NCBI RefSeq assembly: GCF_008123965.1
Contig: NZ_VSTH01000035.1
Span: 1-64,000 of the forward strand
Source of the DNA: Bradyrhizobium hipponense
Lineage (GTDB): Bacteria; Pseudomonadota; Alphaproteobacteria; Rhizobiales; Xanthobacteraceae
Direction: 5' to 3'
Length of the DNA: 64,000 nucleotides
Position numbers and translations under genes: made by a program. Shown here piece by piece: positions 20,593-33,857 of the stretch. Under the pieces are notes generated by a model. That model worked only from the letters and a program-made list of their open reading frames with translations, ran no database searches and was not told the origin of the DNA. Positions within the stretch are counted from its first letter, which is position 1. Each line of letters starts with the position of its first letter.

Positions 20593-22803
20593 ATGGATCA
20601 ATCACCGCGCAGCAGCACCGCCTCCGCCAACGCGACCCGCATGGTCGACGTGCTGGTGCCGGTTGCGCTTGACCATGCCTATTCCTACCGCGTGCCGCGC
20701 GGCATGGAGCTCAAGGCGGGCGATCTCGTCAGTGTGCCGCTCGGCCCGCGCGAGGTGCTTGCCGTGGTCTGGGCGGATAATACCAATCCCGATCCGCGCC
20801 TGCACAACCGCCTGAAGGACGTCAGCGAGAAGCTCGATCTTCCGCCCCTGAAGGGCGAGCTGCGCTCGGTGGTCGACTGGGTCGCCAACTACACACTGAG
20901 CCCGCGCGGCATGGTGCTGCGCATGTGCCTACGGATGGGCGACAACCTCGGCCCGGAGAGGGTGCGCGCCGGCGTGCGCCTGGTCGGCGATCCGCCGCGG
21001 CGGCTGACGCCGGCGCGGCAGCGCGTGCTCGAGGCGCTGTCGGACCGGCTGCTGCACGGCAAGTCGGACGTGGTGAAAGAAGCCGGCGTATCGGCCGGCG
21101 TGATCGACGGCCTGGTCGACGAAGGCACGCTCGCGGTCGAGCCGCTGCCGCCGCCTCCGCCGCCGCCGGCGCCCGATCCCGGCTTTGGCCGGCCGGATTT
21201 CACACAGCTCCAGCTTTCTGCGGTCGACACCATGCGTGCGCTCGCGGCCAACGGCACCTTTCACGTTGCCCTGCTCGACGGCGTCACCGGCTCGGGCAAG
21301 ACCGAGGTCTATTTCGAGGCCATCGCCGAGGCCATCCGCCGCGGCAAGCAATCGCTGATCTTGATGCCGGAGATCGCGCTCACCGGCCAGTTCCTCGACC
21401 GCTTCGCGCAGCGCTTCGGCGTGCGGCCGCTGGAGTGGCATTCGGAGCTGACCCCGCGCACCCGCGCACGCAACTGGGCTGCGATCTGCGACGGCAGCGC
21501 GCCGGTCGTGGTCGGCGCGCGCTCGGCGCTGTTTTTGCCCTATGCCAATCTCGGACTCATCGTGGTCGATGAAGAGCACGACCAGGCCTACAAGCAGGAC
21601 GATGGCGTGCATTATCACGCCCGCGACATGGCGGTGGTGCGGGCGCATATCGCAAAGATTCCGATCGTGCTGGCGTCCGCGACGCCGTCGGTCGAGTCCG
21701 AAGTCAACGCCCGCAAGAACCGCTATCAACGCATCGCGCTGCCCTCGCGCTTCGGCGGTCAGCACATGCCGCATATCGAGGCGATCGACCTGCGCCGCGA
21801 GCCGGCTGCGCGCGGCCGCTTCATCTCGCCGCGCCTGGCGTCCGAGATCAGAAGCGCGATCGAGCGGCGCGAGCAGGCGCTATTGTTCCTCAATCGCCGC
21901 GGCTATGCGCCGCTGACGCTGTGCCGCGCCTGCGGCCATCGCTTCGCCTGCACCATCTGCGACGCCTGGCTGGTCGATCATCGCTTCCGCCAGCGGCTGG
22001 TCTGTCATCATTGCGGCTTCTCGATGCCGCGCCCGCAGGCCTGCCCGCATTGCGCGGCGGAGGAATCGCTGGTGGCGGTCGGGCCCGGCGTCGAGCGCTT
22101 GCAGGAGGAGGCGGCCGCGCTGTTTCCGGAGGCGCGCACCATGGTGCTGTCGAGCGATCTCATCACCTCGATCGAGGCGATGCGCTCGGAGCTGAACGAC
22201 ATCGCCGAAGGCCGTGTCGACATCATCATCGGCACGCAACTCGTCGCCAAGGGGCACAATTTCCCGCGGCTCAATCTGGTCGGCGTGGTCGACGCGGATC
22301 TGGGCCTCTCCAATGGCGACCCGCGCGCGGCGGAACGCACCTGGCAATTGCTCAACCAGGTGATCGGCCGCGCCGGGCGCGAGCAGGGCCGCGGCGTCGG
22401 CTATCTCCAGACTCATCAGCCCGATCATCCGGTGATGAAGGCGCTGATCGCCTGCGACCGCGAGGCGTTCTACGACAGCGAGATCGATTTGCGCGAGCGC
22501 ACGCTTTATCCGCCGTTCGGTCGGCTTGCGAGCCTGATCATCTCCGCGGGCGATCGCCCGAGCGCGGAAGGATTTGGCCGCAGGCTGGTTGCGTTGGCGC
22601 CGCGCGACGAGTGCGTGCAGGTGCTGGGGCCCGCGGAAGCGCCGCTCGCGGTGATCAAGGGCCGTTACCGCTTCCGCATCCTTGTGAAGGCGGCGCGCGG
22701 CTTCGACCTGTCAGATTATTTGCGCAACTGGCTCGCCGTCAGCCCGAAGCCGAAGGGCAACCAGAAGCTCGAGGTCGACGTCGATCCGCAGAGCTTTTTG
22801 TAG
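20593..22803 (+). CDS. priA: Primosomal protein N' (replication restart helicase PriA)
   Basis: A 736-residue 3'-5' DNA helicase with the N-terminal 3'-DNA-binding domain, Walker A in GVTGSGKTEVYF, DEEH box in VVDEEHDQAYKQ, eight zinc-binding cysteines in four CxxC pairs (CRAC, CTIC, CHHC, CPHC) and the C-terminal helicase lobe with GTQLVAKGHNFP. It reloads the replisome at stalled forks. A Pro-rich linker (eight or more prolines near residue 190) is longer than in enterobacterial PriA. Length is normal. Confidence 0.95.
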   Translation: MDQSPRSSTASANATRMVDVLVPVALDHAYSYRVPRGMELKAGDLVSVPLGPREVLAVVWADNTNPDPRLHNRLKDVSEKLDLPPLKGELRSVVDWVANYTLSPRGMVLRMCLRMGDNLGPERVRAGVRLVGDPPRRLTPARQRVLEALSDRLLHGKSDVVKEAGVSAGVIDGLVDEGTLAVEPLPPPPPPPAPDPGFGRPDFTQLQLSAVDTMRALAANGTFHVALLDGVTGSGKTEVYFEAIAEAIRRGKQSLILMPEIALTGQFLDRFAQRFGVRPLEWHSELTPRTRARNWAAICDGSAPVVVGARSALFLPYANLGLIVVDEEHDQAYKQDDGVHYHARDMAVVRAHIAKIPIVLASATPSVESEVNARKNRYQRIALPSRFGGQHMPHIEAIDLRREPAARGRFISPRLASEIRSAIERREQALLFLNRRGYAPLTLCRACGHRFACTICDAWLVDHRFRQRLVCHHCGFSMPRPQACPHCAAEESLVAVGPGVERLQEEAAALFPEARTMVLSSDLITSIEAMRSELNDIAEGRVDIIIGTQLVAKGHNFPRLNLVGVVDADLGLSNGDPRAAERTWQLLNQVIGRAGREQGRGVGYLQTHQPDHPVMKALIACDREAFYDSEIDLRERTLYPPFGRLASLIISAGDRPSAEGFGRRLVALAPRDECVQVLGPAEAPLAVIKGRYRFRILVKAARGFDLSDYLRNWLAVSPKPKGNQKLEVDVDPQSFL

Positions 22804-22824
22804 CGGCTGTGCACCCTCTCTCCA

Positions 22825-22962
22825 CGTCATTGCGAGGAGCTTTTGCGACGAATCAATCCAGAGTCTCTCCGCGGAAAGATTCTGGATTGCTTCGCTGCGC
22901 TCGCAATGACGGTGTGGGAGCAGTGCGCGCCTCCATCCTCGTTGCGTGCCTCGCAATGACGG
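22825..22962. repeat. Palindromic repeat family A, one full and one partial copy
   Basis: The full copy (22825-22911) is bounded by CGTCATTGCGAGG and CTCGCAATGACG, with internal AATCCAGA/TCTGGATT arms. A second right end, CCTCGCAATGACGG, recurs at 22949-22962, so part of another element sits directly downstream. Confidence 0.7.
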
Positions 22963-22967
22963 CGGCA

Positions 22968-23003
22968 AACAAAAAGCCCGCCGTCCCCCAAGACGGCGGG
23001 CTT
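22968..23003 (-). terminator. Rho-independent terminator of rlpA
   Basis: Perfect 12-bp arms AAGCCCGCCGTC and GACGGCGGGCTT enclose a 6-nt loop. On the minus strand they are followed by TTTGTTTG, giving a terminator about 55 bp beyond rlpA. Confidence 0.85.
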
Positions 23004-23057
23004 GTTTCACGCGCGCGGCAAGCTGCTCATGCTGTGCTGCGCGGCGCGTCGAGGGTC

Positions 23058-23549
23058 TTAAGAGACGACCTCTGCGGTGACGCGGCCGACGCCGGCGCCG
23101 GTGAGGCCGATGGCGCGGGCAGCGCCCGTGGAGAGGTCGAGGACGCGGCCGCGAATGAACGGGCCCCGATCATTGATGGTGACGATGACGCTCGAGCCGC
23201 CATGGGTCACACGCAGCTTGGTGCCGAACGGCAGCGAACGGTGCGCCGCGGTCATGGCGTTCTGGTTGAAGCGCTGGCCCGACGCGGTCTTGCTGCCGGA
23301 CTCGTTGCCGTAGAAGGAGGCCATGCCGGAGAAGCTGCGGCCCGTGCCGGTCGACGGCGTCATTGCCGCGTTGGCATTGCGCCAATCCGAATTGGTCTCG
23401 GTCTGGGCGTGGTGGCGGTGATGGTGCCGGTGGTGCCTCGACTTGGCTGATGCCTCGGTGGCAGTTCCACCGATCAGAAGGGTTGCGGCGACGAAAGCGA
23501 GCGCCGTGCGAGGCCGGGTGATGTACCCCAGCGCCTTAAATGACAGCAT
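23058..23549 (-). CDS. rlpA: Septal ring lytic transglycosylase RlpA family protein
   Basis: A 163-residue exported protein: signal peptide (residues 1-35, ending ATEASA), a short His-rich segment, then the double-psi beta-barrel core from GMASFYGNESG to the C-terminus, including RSLPFGTKLRV and INDRGPFIRGRVLDLS with the Asp of the RlpA active site. RlpA cleaves naked glycan strands at septa. No lipobox Cys and no SPOR domain are present, unlike E. coli RlpA, so it is a short soluble periplasmic form common in alphaproteobacteria. Confidence 0.85.
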   Translation of the reverse strand: MLSFKALGYITRPRTALAFVAATLLIGGTATEASAKSRHHRHHHRHHAQTETNSDWRNANAAMTPSTGTGRSFSGMASFYGNESGSKTASGQRFNQNAMTAAHRSLPFGTKLRVTHGGSSVIVTINDRGPFIRGRVLDLSTGAARAIGLTGAGVGRVTAEVVS

Positions 23550-24184
23550 TTAATGGTCCCTACGCTAGTATTGCCACATCTGTGGCTAATGGAGCCCCTA
23601 TCAAGTTGTGAGCGGGATGGCGTTTCGTTGCGCAATGCGGCATGAATTGGGCAGTAGTTCCAGTATGTGTGCGGTTGAAACATCTTGTTACTCGAGCCGG
23701 TATTCCAGGGAAGTTCCGCAATATTCTGCTTTAACTATTTATTAACTTCATCAATACTTATGAATACTGTAATCCGAAGTCATCGCCCTCGGAGTTTAGA
23801 ATTGGGTAAGTATTCGCCGAGTGGAACGGCCGCGCCGAATTCACGCCTCAGCGAGCCGTGTTCATGGCCGCTATGCGCTGAGGGCAGGAACGAATGGGCG
23901 AGAAGCCGCCGCGCCTCCGGTGTCAATTCCGTCGCCTGGCAGGTGGTCGCCGACGCAGCGCGGGGTGCGACGAACTGGCGTCAGAACGCGGGTCTTTAAC
24001 TTGGCGTCATGTTGCACGTGCGCGCCTGCTATGTTAGCAAAGCCGCGATTTTAACGAGCCCGGCACTTCCCTGTGTCGGTCGGAAATCGAAGTCCCGCTT
24101 GAATTCCAAGGGCTTGGATCGCTAGGCGCCGCTTCGTGGCGACGGTTTTTCCCTTGCGAATTTGACAGCTAAAAGAGCGCGTCT
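23550..24184. other. Intergenic region between rlpA and the atp operon
   Basis: These 635 bp separate divergent genes and must hold promoters for both. A markedly A+T-rich stretch (about 23700-23780, including TATTTATTAACTTC) contrasts with the surrounding GC-rich DNA. Open frames such as 23685-23999 lack a ribosome binding site and resemble no known protein. No RNA gene is recognised. Confidence 0.5.
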
Positions 24185-26274
<2,090 letters not shown>

Positions 26275-26282
26275 GAGACACG

Positions 26283-26394
26283 CTCCGGCCGGGCGAAAGT
26301 GCGAAGCACATCTTCGCAACTGAAGTCCCGGCCATCCACGCATCACCGCGTGGAGACGAAGACGTGGATGCCCGGGACAAGCCCGGGCATGACG
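26283..26394. repeat. Palindromic repeat, family E, inside the atp operon
   Basis: Contains GGCCATCCACGC and its inverted partner GACGTGGATGCCCGGGAC, ending CCCGGGCATGACG. The right half is nearly identical to the element at 46494-46560. It separates atpA from atpG. Confidence 0.65.
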
Positions 26395-26446
26395 ATAAGA
26401 TAGGGTCGCGGTCCAGCCACAGGCTGATCGCCGGGGTGAACGAAGA

Positions 26447-27322
26447 ATGGCGTCACTTAAAGACATGCGGGTCCGCATCGCCTCCACCAAGGCGACGCAG
26501 AAGATCACCAAGGCCATGCAGATGGTCGCAGCGTCCAGATTGCGCCGCGCCCAGCAAGCGGCCGAGGCGGCGCGGCCCTATGCCGACAAGATGAGCGCGG
26601 TGATCTCCAATATCGCCGGCGCTGCTGCGGGCTCGCCCGGTGCGCCGGCGCTGCTCGCCGGCACCGGCAGGGATCAGGTTCACATGCTGCTGGTCTGCAC
26701 TGGCGAGCGCGGCCTGTCCGGCGCCTTCAACTCCTCGATCGTGCGCCTGGCGCGCGAGCGCGCGCAGACGCTGATTGCGCAGGGCAAGGAAGTGAAATTC
26801 TTCTGCGTTGGCCGCAAGGGCTATGAGCAGCTCCGCCGCCTGTACGACAAGCAGATCGTCGAGCATCTCGACCTGCGCGGCGTTCGCCAGCTCGGCTTCG
26901 TCAACGCCGAGGACATTGCCAAGAAGCTGCTGGCCCGTTTCGACGCCGGCGAGTTCGACGTTTGCACGCTGTTCTATGCGCAGTTCAAGTCGGTGATTGC
27001 GCAAATCCCGACCGCGCAGCAGATCATTCCGCTGATCGTGGAAGAAAAGGCGGCGAACGCACCGTCGACCTCCTACGAATATGAGCCGGAGGAGGACGAA
27101 CTCCTGTCCGGCCTGTTGCCGCGCAATATCGCGGTGCAGATCTTCCGCGCGCTGCTGGAGAACAACGCCTCGTTCTACGGCGCGCAGATGAGCTCGATGG
27201 ACAACGCCACCCGCAACGCGGGGGAGATGATTCGCAAGCAAACCCAGATCTACAACCGAACCCGTCAGGCCCAGATCACCAAGGAGCTGATCGAGATCAT
27301 CTCCGGCGCCGAAGCGATCTGA
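26447..27322 (+). CDS. atpG: F1-ATPase gamma subunit
   Basis: A 291-residue central-stalk subunit starting [27 protein letters not shown], with the family signature near the C-terminus ([15 protein letters not shown]). It rotates within the alpha3beta3 ring and couples it to F0. It lies 172 bp downstream of atpA because a repeat is inserted between them. Confidence 0.97.
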   Translation: MASLKDMRVRIASTKATQKITKAMQMVAASRLRRAQQAAEAARPYADKMSAVISNIAGAAAGSPGAPALLAGTGRDQVHMLLVCTGERGLSGAFNSSIVRLARERAQTLIAQGKEVKFFCVGRKGYEQLRRLYDKQIVEHLDLRGVRQLGFVNAEDIAKKLLARFDAGEFDVCTLFYAQFKSVIAQIPTAQQIIPLIVEEKAANAPSTSYEYEPEEDELLSGLLPRNIAVQIFRALLENNASFYGAQMSSMDNATRNAGEMIRKQTQIYNRTRQAQITKELIEIISGAEAI

Positions 27323-28819
<1,497 letters not shown>

Positions 28820-28831
28820 GCTTTCTCATCT

Positions 28832-28911
28832 CGTCATCGCCGGACTTGATCCGGCGATCCATCGACAGAGAATCTTGATGGATGGACCCGCGGGTCGAGC
28901 CCGCGGGTGAC
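28832..28911. repeat. Palindromic repeat (family E-like) between atpD and atpC
   Basis: Bounded by CGTCATCGCCGGAC and a CCCGCGGGTGAC end, with arms CCATCGACAG and CTTGATGG-type complement. It is the second repeat inside the atp operon. Confidence 0.55.
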
Positions 28912-28931
28912 AAGCAGAAAACAACGGATAG

Positions 28932-29341
<410 letters not shown>

Positions 29342-29342
<1 letters not shown>

Positions 29343-29366
29343 GCCCCGGGGCACCGCTCCGGGGCT
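29342..29366 (+). terminator. Hairpin at the end of the atp operon
   Basis: Perfect 8-bp arms AGCCCCGG/CCGGGGCT overlap the atpC stop. No T-run follows, so it is either a weak terminator or an mRNA-stabilising hairpin. Confidence 0.45.
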
Positions 29367-29492
29367 CGAACACAAGATTTCTGGCTACATTCAGCGCTCG
29401 TCACGGCCGTGGCGGGCGCTGAAACTTTGTTGCACCGCGCCGCCGATAGCGGCATTCTGATCCGCGGAAATTTGTTCCGGGGCCGGTAGCAG

Positions 29493-31124
29493 ATGAAACG
29501 CAAGATTGCGGCGATCTTCGCAGCCGATATTGCCGGGTATTCGAGACTTGTCGCGGAAGATGAGGAGGAGACGCTGCGGCGTCTGGCCTCCTACCGCGAG
29601 GTCGTCGACGACTTCATTGCGAAAGCGGGCGGACGAATCTTCAATACCGCCGGCGATGCCGTGCTCGCGGAATTTCCCAGCGCAGTTGATGCGGTGCGCT
29701 GTGCGATCGACATCCAGGAGTCGCTGCGGACCCGCAACATGGCCTATCCGCCGAGCCGCCAGATGTCGTTTCGTATCGGCATCACCATCGGTGACGTGGT
29801 CGAGCGCGACGGCGATCTGCTCGGCGATGGCGTCAACATCGCAGCGCGGCTGGAAGGTCTCGCCGAGGTCGGCGGCATTTGCGTCTCCCGCGCCGTGCAC
29901 GAGCAGGTCGCCAACAAGCTGTCGGTGCAGTTCGCCGATATCGGCGCGCAAGAGGTCAAGAATATCCCGACGCCCGTGCATGCCTACATGGTGGCGATGC
30001 GGCGCGAGGACGGCAGCTACAACACGCCGCAGGTGAAGAAGGTCTCGGGCAAGGCCGCGTCCGCGCCGAACTGGATGTGGCCGCTGGTCGTCGGCATCGT
30101 CTCCATCGTCGCCATTGGCGTTGGCGGCTTCCTCTATTTCACCAAGCTCGAAACCGCCAAGGCACCGGCAAGCGCCGGGGCAGCGCCGGCTGCGGCGTCA
30201 AGCCCGGCCGCCAGTACGGCGGCTGCCGCAGCACCCGGCCCGACGCCGACCATGGCCGCGGCGAATCCGGCGCCGGTCCCTTCGCCGCCCGCGGCCTCAG
30301 GCGGCAAATTCCCGGCTGACATGGTGCCGTTCATCGGCGAGCGTGTACGCGCCTATCTTTCCAATGAGTATTCCACCGCCGGCGACTACAAGGCCTTTGC
30401 GCTCAACATCGGCGGCTTCACTGGTTCGGCACTGAACCAGCCGAATGAGGAAGCCGCGCGCAACGCTGCGCTCGAGCAGTGCCAGAAGCGCGCCGATGCC
30501 TCGCAATCGCCGCGGCGCTGCGAGCTCTATGCGGTCGGCAACGCCGTGGTCTACGCCCACGGCAGGCCGCCGATGCCGCCGCAGCCCTGGGTCCGGCATG
30601 ACACCGTGACCGAGCGTCGCTTCGCCTCGAAGGACTTTCCGATGGTGCGCGATCCCGCCAAGCTTCGCCTCGAGAACATGTATGTTCCGGCTGCGAAATC
30701 GCGCTCGGTCGCGCTGAGCCCGGGCGGACAATATTTCATGGTGATGGGGGCGCCGTCGGCCGACGACTCGACGCGGCGCTCGCTCGAATCCTGCGGTGCA
30801 CTTGCCGGCGTGGCCTGCATGATCGTGGCGGTCGATGATAATTTCGTGGTGCCGATCCCGACCTTGCTCAAGATCACCGGCTTCTTTCATGCCGCCAGCA
30901 ACGCCTCGATTCTGGCGGATGCACGCGACGAGGTCGTGCGCAAGCTCGCTGACGCCACCGGCTGGAATGCGGTCGCTGTCGGCACCGCAGGCCGCCCCGG
31001 TCTCGGCCTGAAGGCCGCCGACGAGCAGACCGCCGTCAATTCGGCGCTGGCCGATTGCGCCCGGCGCGACAGCGATTGCCACGTCATCGGGATCGGCCCG
31101 TTCACGGTGGGGCCGGTTAATTAG
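29493..31124 (+). CDS. Class III adenylate/guanylate cyclase with membrane segment and periplasmic repeats
   Basis: A 543-residue protein. Residues 1-170 are a class III cyclase catalytic domain: FAADIAGYSRL (metal Asp), NTAGDAVLAEF (second Asp region) and GDGVNIAARLEGLA. One membrane helix follows (about 190-213), then an Ala/Pro-rich linker (about 220-270) and an extracytoplasmic region with three similar units of about 55-100 residues. Each has a conserved AL..C/C pair (LEQC...RRC, LESC...VAC, LADC...SDC), resembling DUF4189-type repeats. The likely product is cAMP. Domain order is cytosolic catalysis with a periplasmic C-terminal sensor. Confidence 0.85.
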   Translation: MKRKIAAIFAADIAGYSRLVAEDEEETLRRLASYREVVDDFIAKAGGRIFNTAGDAVLAEFPSAVDAVRCAIDIQESLRTRNMAYPPSRQMSFRIGITIGDVVERDGDLLGDGVNIAARLEGLAEVGGICVSRAVHEQVANKLSVQFADIGAQEVKNIPTPVHAYMVAMRREDGSYNTPQVKKVSGKAASAPNWMWPLVVGIVSIVAIGVGGFLYFTKLETAKAPASAGAAPAAASSPAASTAAAAAPGPTPTMAAANPAPVPSPPAASGGKFPADMVPFIGERVRAYLSNEYSTAGDYKAFALNIGGFTGSALNQPNEEAARNAALEQCQKRADASQSPRRCELYAVGNAVVYAHGRPPMPPQPWVRHDTVTERRFASKDFPMVRDPAKLRLENMYVPAAKSRSVALSPGGQYFMVMGAPSADDSTRRSLESCGALAGVACMIVAVDDNFVVPIPTLLKITGFFHAASNASILADARDEVVRKLADATGWNAVAVGTAGRPGLGLKAADEQTAVNSALADCARRDSDCHVIGIGPFTVGPVN

Positions 31125-31172
31125 GCCGTGAACCCATAAATCTGCCGGACGGGCGGCTTGCGAGGTCCGCTA

Positions 31173-31245
31173 TGCCCCGAGCGATTGGCGGAGGCGCAGG
31201 CGTTAGCAGCAATCGCTCTATAGCGACGGCAATCGCTCTGGGGCA
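31173..31245. repeat. Inverted and direct repeats upstream of the alpha/beta hydrolase gene
   Basis: TGCCCCGAGCGATTG (31173-31187) is answered by CAATCGCTCTGGGGCA (31230-31245), complementary apart from one extra base. The 11-mer GCAATCGCTCT occurs twice, at 31209-31219 and 31229-31239. The location in a promoter region suggests an operator or a small mobile remnant. Confidence 0.5.
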
Positions 31246-31320
31246 GCGGCACGCCAGGTTCGCTAGAGATCGTCGTGCCCACGCTGAGAGAGCGACACAC
31301 GAACTCAAGGGACCAATCCT

Positions 31321-32151
31321 ATGATCTCCGTCACCACCAACGATGGCGTCCAGATTTTCTATAAGGACTGGGGGCCGAAATCAGCCCAACCGATCGTTTT
31401 TCACCACGGCTGGCCACTGACCGCCGACGACTGGGATAACCAGATGCTCTTCTTCGTCAGCAAGGGTTACCGTGTCATCGCCCATGATCGCCGGGGTCAT
31501 GGTCGTTCGATGCAGGTGAGTGACGGCCACGATATGGATCACTACGCAGCCGATGTCGCGGCCGTCGTAGAGCACCTTGATCTTCGGAATGCCATTCACA
31601 TCGGCCATTCCACGGGCGGCGGCGAGGCCACGCGTTACGTTGCACGCCATGGCAGAAATCGCGTGGCGAAGCTGGTCCTGATCGGTGCGGTGCCGCCGCT
31701 GATGTTGAAGACGGAGACCAATCCGGGTGGCTTGCCCATCGAAGTGTTCGACGGCTTACGCCAGCAGCTCTCCGCCAACAGGGCGCAGTTCTACAGAGAC
31801 TTCGCGAGCGGTCCATTCTATGGCTATAACCGCCCGGGCGCAGAAGCATCGCAGGCCGTCATCTGGAATTGGTGGCGCCAAAGCATGATGGGCAGCGCCA
31901 AGGCCCACTATGATGGCATCAAGGCTTTCTCGGAAACGGACTTCAGCGAGGACCTGAAAAGCATCACCCAGCCCACGCTCGTCCTGCATGGCGGTGACGA
32001 TCAGATCGTACCCGTCGACGACTCCGCGCCCCTGTCGGCGAAGCTACTGAAGCACAGCACACTAAAAATCTACGATCGTCTGCCGCACGGCCTGTGCACG
32101 ACACATGCCGACTTCATCAACGCCGACATTCTCTCCTTCATCTCGGCCTAG
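31321..32151 (+). CDS. Alpha/beta hydrolase, non-haem chloroperoxidase-like
   Basis: A 276-residue alpha/beta hydrolase with oxyanion motif HHGWPL, nucleophile elbow GHSTGGGE, acid Asp in HGGDDQIVP and His in [11 protein letters not shown]. The pattern and length match cofactor-free chloroperoxidases/arylesterases. It is the first gene of a four-enzyme plus-strand set with NDH-2-like, MBL-fold and SDR genes; the set may act on a xenobiotic or ester, but this is inference. Confidence 0.85.
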   Translation: MISVTTNDGVQIFYKDWGPKSAQPIVFHHGWPLTADDWDNQMLFFVSKGYRVIAHDRRGHGRSMQVSDGHDMDHYAADVAAVVEHLDLRNAIHIGHSTGGGEATRYVARHGRNRVAKLVLIGAVPPLMLKTETNPGGLPIEVFDGLRQQLSANRAQFYRDFASGPFYGYNRPGAEASQAVIWNWWRQSMMGSAKAHYDGIKAFSETDFSEDLKSITQPTLVLHGGDDQIVPVDDSAPLSAKLLKHSTLKIYDRLPHGLCTTHADFINADILSFISA

Positions 32152-32577
32152 TCGGCGCCGATCAGGAACAGCGGGAGACAAATATGACCTGGAAGAGCCT
32201 CGCCAGCCCACTTGCAATCGAATCGCGACGTAGGGTCGTTGCCCCTGCCGTCTTCTACAGCCTCTCTCTGGCCGTTCGCTTCACTTCCGCGGCGGGCGAG
32301 GAGGTGGAAGTCGCGCCGCACTTCATGCAAACGCCGCACCCGCCGGTTTCGATGATGACCGGGGCTGGGTCCGGCCTTCCCTACCAGGACCGGAGTCCGA
32401 AGAGGTCTGCACCGGCTGCTTTTCGATACGGCTGGCCGCTGAGCTCGCCGTCACGCTGCATCGCGCCTTAAGACCAGCATTCACTTCACCTCTCGAAGCG
32501 CCGCCGAACGCTGCCCTCAACGGAGCAGCGGCGATAGCGCACAGACTTTCGACAAGTGCAAACCAAGGAGAAAATCC
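32152..32577 (+). other. Intergenic region with a possible small or decayed gene
   Basis: The 426 bp contain one open frame with a good ribosome binding site (GGGAG, then ATG at 32184) ending at 32471, about 95 residues. The product is Pro/Ser/Arg-rich, has no recognisable domain and looks like a decayed frame. Nothing else is evident. Confidence 0.3.
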
Positions 32578-33783
32578 ATGCGACTAGTCATTATCGGCTC
32601 CGGCTTCGCCGGCATGTACGCCGCCCTTTCCTCCGCCCGGCTGCGCGACATTCAGGGCGTTTCGCCTGACGATCTCGAAATCGCACTGATCGCACCGGAG
32701 CCGACGCTGGTGGTCCGCCCGCGGCTCTATGAGCCGAAGCCGGAAACCCTGACCGCGCCGCTGCTTGACGTCCTCAAGGCGATCGACGTCGACTACATCC
32801 AGGGCAGCGCCGAGACGATCAACACCGATGCTCGAACGGTGCAGATCACGACTCCAAACGGCCCGCGAAGGACTCTGTCCTACGACCGTCTCGTGGTGGC
32901 CACCGGCAGCCGCCTCTTCCGCCCCAACATTCCGGGCCTTACCGAGCACGGCTTCAGTGTTGACTCGCTCGATGACGCAATCGCGCTCGACAAGCACCTA
33001 CACAGCCTGGCCGACCGGCCGGCCATCAACGGGCGCGATACGGTCGTCGTCGCCGGCGGCGGCTTCACCGGCATCGAGGCAGCAACCGAGCTGCCTGCGC
33101 GCTTGCGCGAAATCCTTGGCAAGGACGCCAAGACGCGCGTGATCATCGTCGACCGCAACAGCGCAATCGCACCCGATATGGGCGAAGGCCCTCGCCCAGT
33201 GATCGAGGAAGCGTTGCGCAAGCTCGGCGTAGAGACCCGGCTCGGGGCTCGCGTCGCCTCGCTCGACAAATCTGGCGTCACCCTTTCGGACGGCGAACGC
33301 ATCGAAGCCGAGACCGTGATCTGGGCGGCCGGTATGCGTGCCGCTCCGTTGACGGCGCAGATCCCCGCCGAGCGCGACAGTTTCGGCCGCCTGCTGGTCG
33401 ACCGCGATCTGCGCGTGCCGTCGGTGCCCGGCGTCTTTGCCACCGGCGATGCCGCACGCGCGGCATGCGACGATATCGGCAACTACGCGCTGATGTCGTG
33501 CCAGCACGCCACGCGGATGGGCGCCTTTGCCGGCAACAATGCCGCGGCCGAACTGCTGGGCATTCGTACCAAGCCCTACCACCAGAAGGCCTACGTCACC
33601 TGTCTCGATCTCGGCGAGGCCGGCGCGCTGTTCACGCGCGGCTGGGAGCGCAAGGTCGAGATGGTCGGCGACGTCGCCAAGAAGACCAAGCAGGAGATCA
33701 ATACTGTCTGGATCTACCCGCCCCGGGCCGAGCGCGCCGCGGCGCTCGCATCGGCCGATCCGGAGCGCGTGACCAACGTCTAG
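32578..33783 (+). CDS. NAD(P)/FAD-dependent oxidoreductase, NDH-2-like
   Basis: A 401-residue two-dinucleotide-fold flavoprotein. FAD motif GSGFAGMYAAL is at residues 7-17, the NAD(P) motif AGGGFTGIEAATEL near 160, and the FAD pyrimidine-binding motif VFATGDAA near 285. The layout is that of type II NADH:quinone oxidoreductases and related pyridine nucleotide-disulfide reductases. A C-terminal membrane-binding helix is not obvious, so quinone reductase activity is uncertain. Confidence 0.82.
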   Translation: MRLVIIGSGFAGMYAALSSARLRDIQGVSPDDLEIALIAPEPTLVVRPRLYEPKPETLTAPLLDVLKAIDVDYIQGSAETINTDARTVQITTPNGPRRTLSYDRLVVATGSRLFRPNIPGLTEHGFSVDSLDDAIALDKHLHSLADRPAINGRDTVVVAGGGFTGIEAATELPARLREILGKDAKTRVIIVDRNSAIAPDMGEGPRPVIEEALRKLGVETRLGARVASLDKSGVTLSDGERIEAETVIWAAGMRAAPLTAQIPAERDSFGRLLVDRDLRVPSVPGVFATGDAARAACDDIGNYALMSCQHATRMGAFAGNNAAAELLGIRTKPYHQKAYVTCLDLGEAGALFTRGWERKVEMVGDVAKKTKQEINTVWIYPPRAERAAALASADPERVTNV

Positions 33784-33857
33784 AAGCCCCAGCGATGGCG
33801 GCCGCGCTCCCCTAACTGCGCGGCCTGTTCAACCAAGACCAGCCAGGACCTTTCACC

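Noticed and set aside
23685..23999. 104-codon frame upstream of atpH
   Set aside because: No ribosome binding site and no recognisable sequence pattern; kept only as part of the intergenic description.
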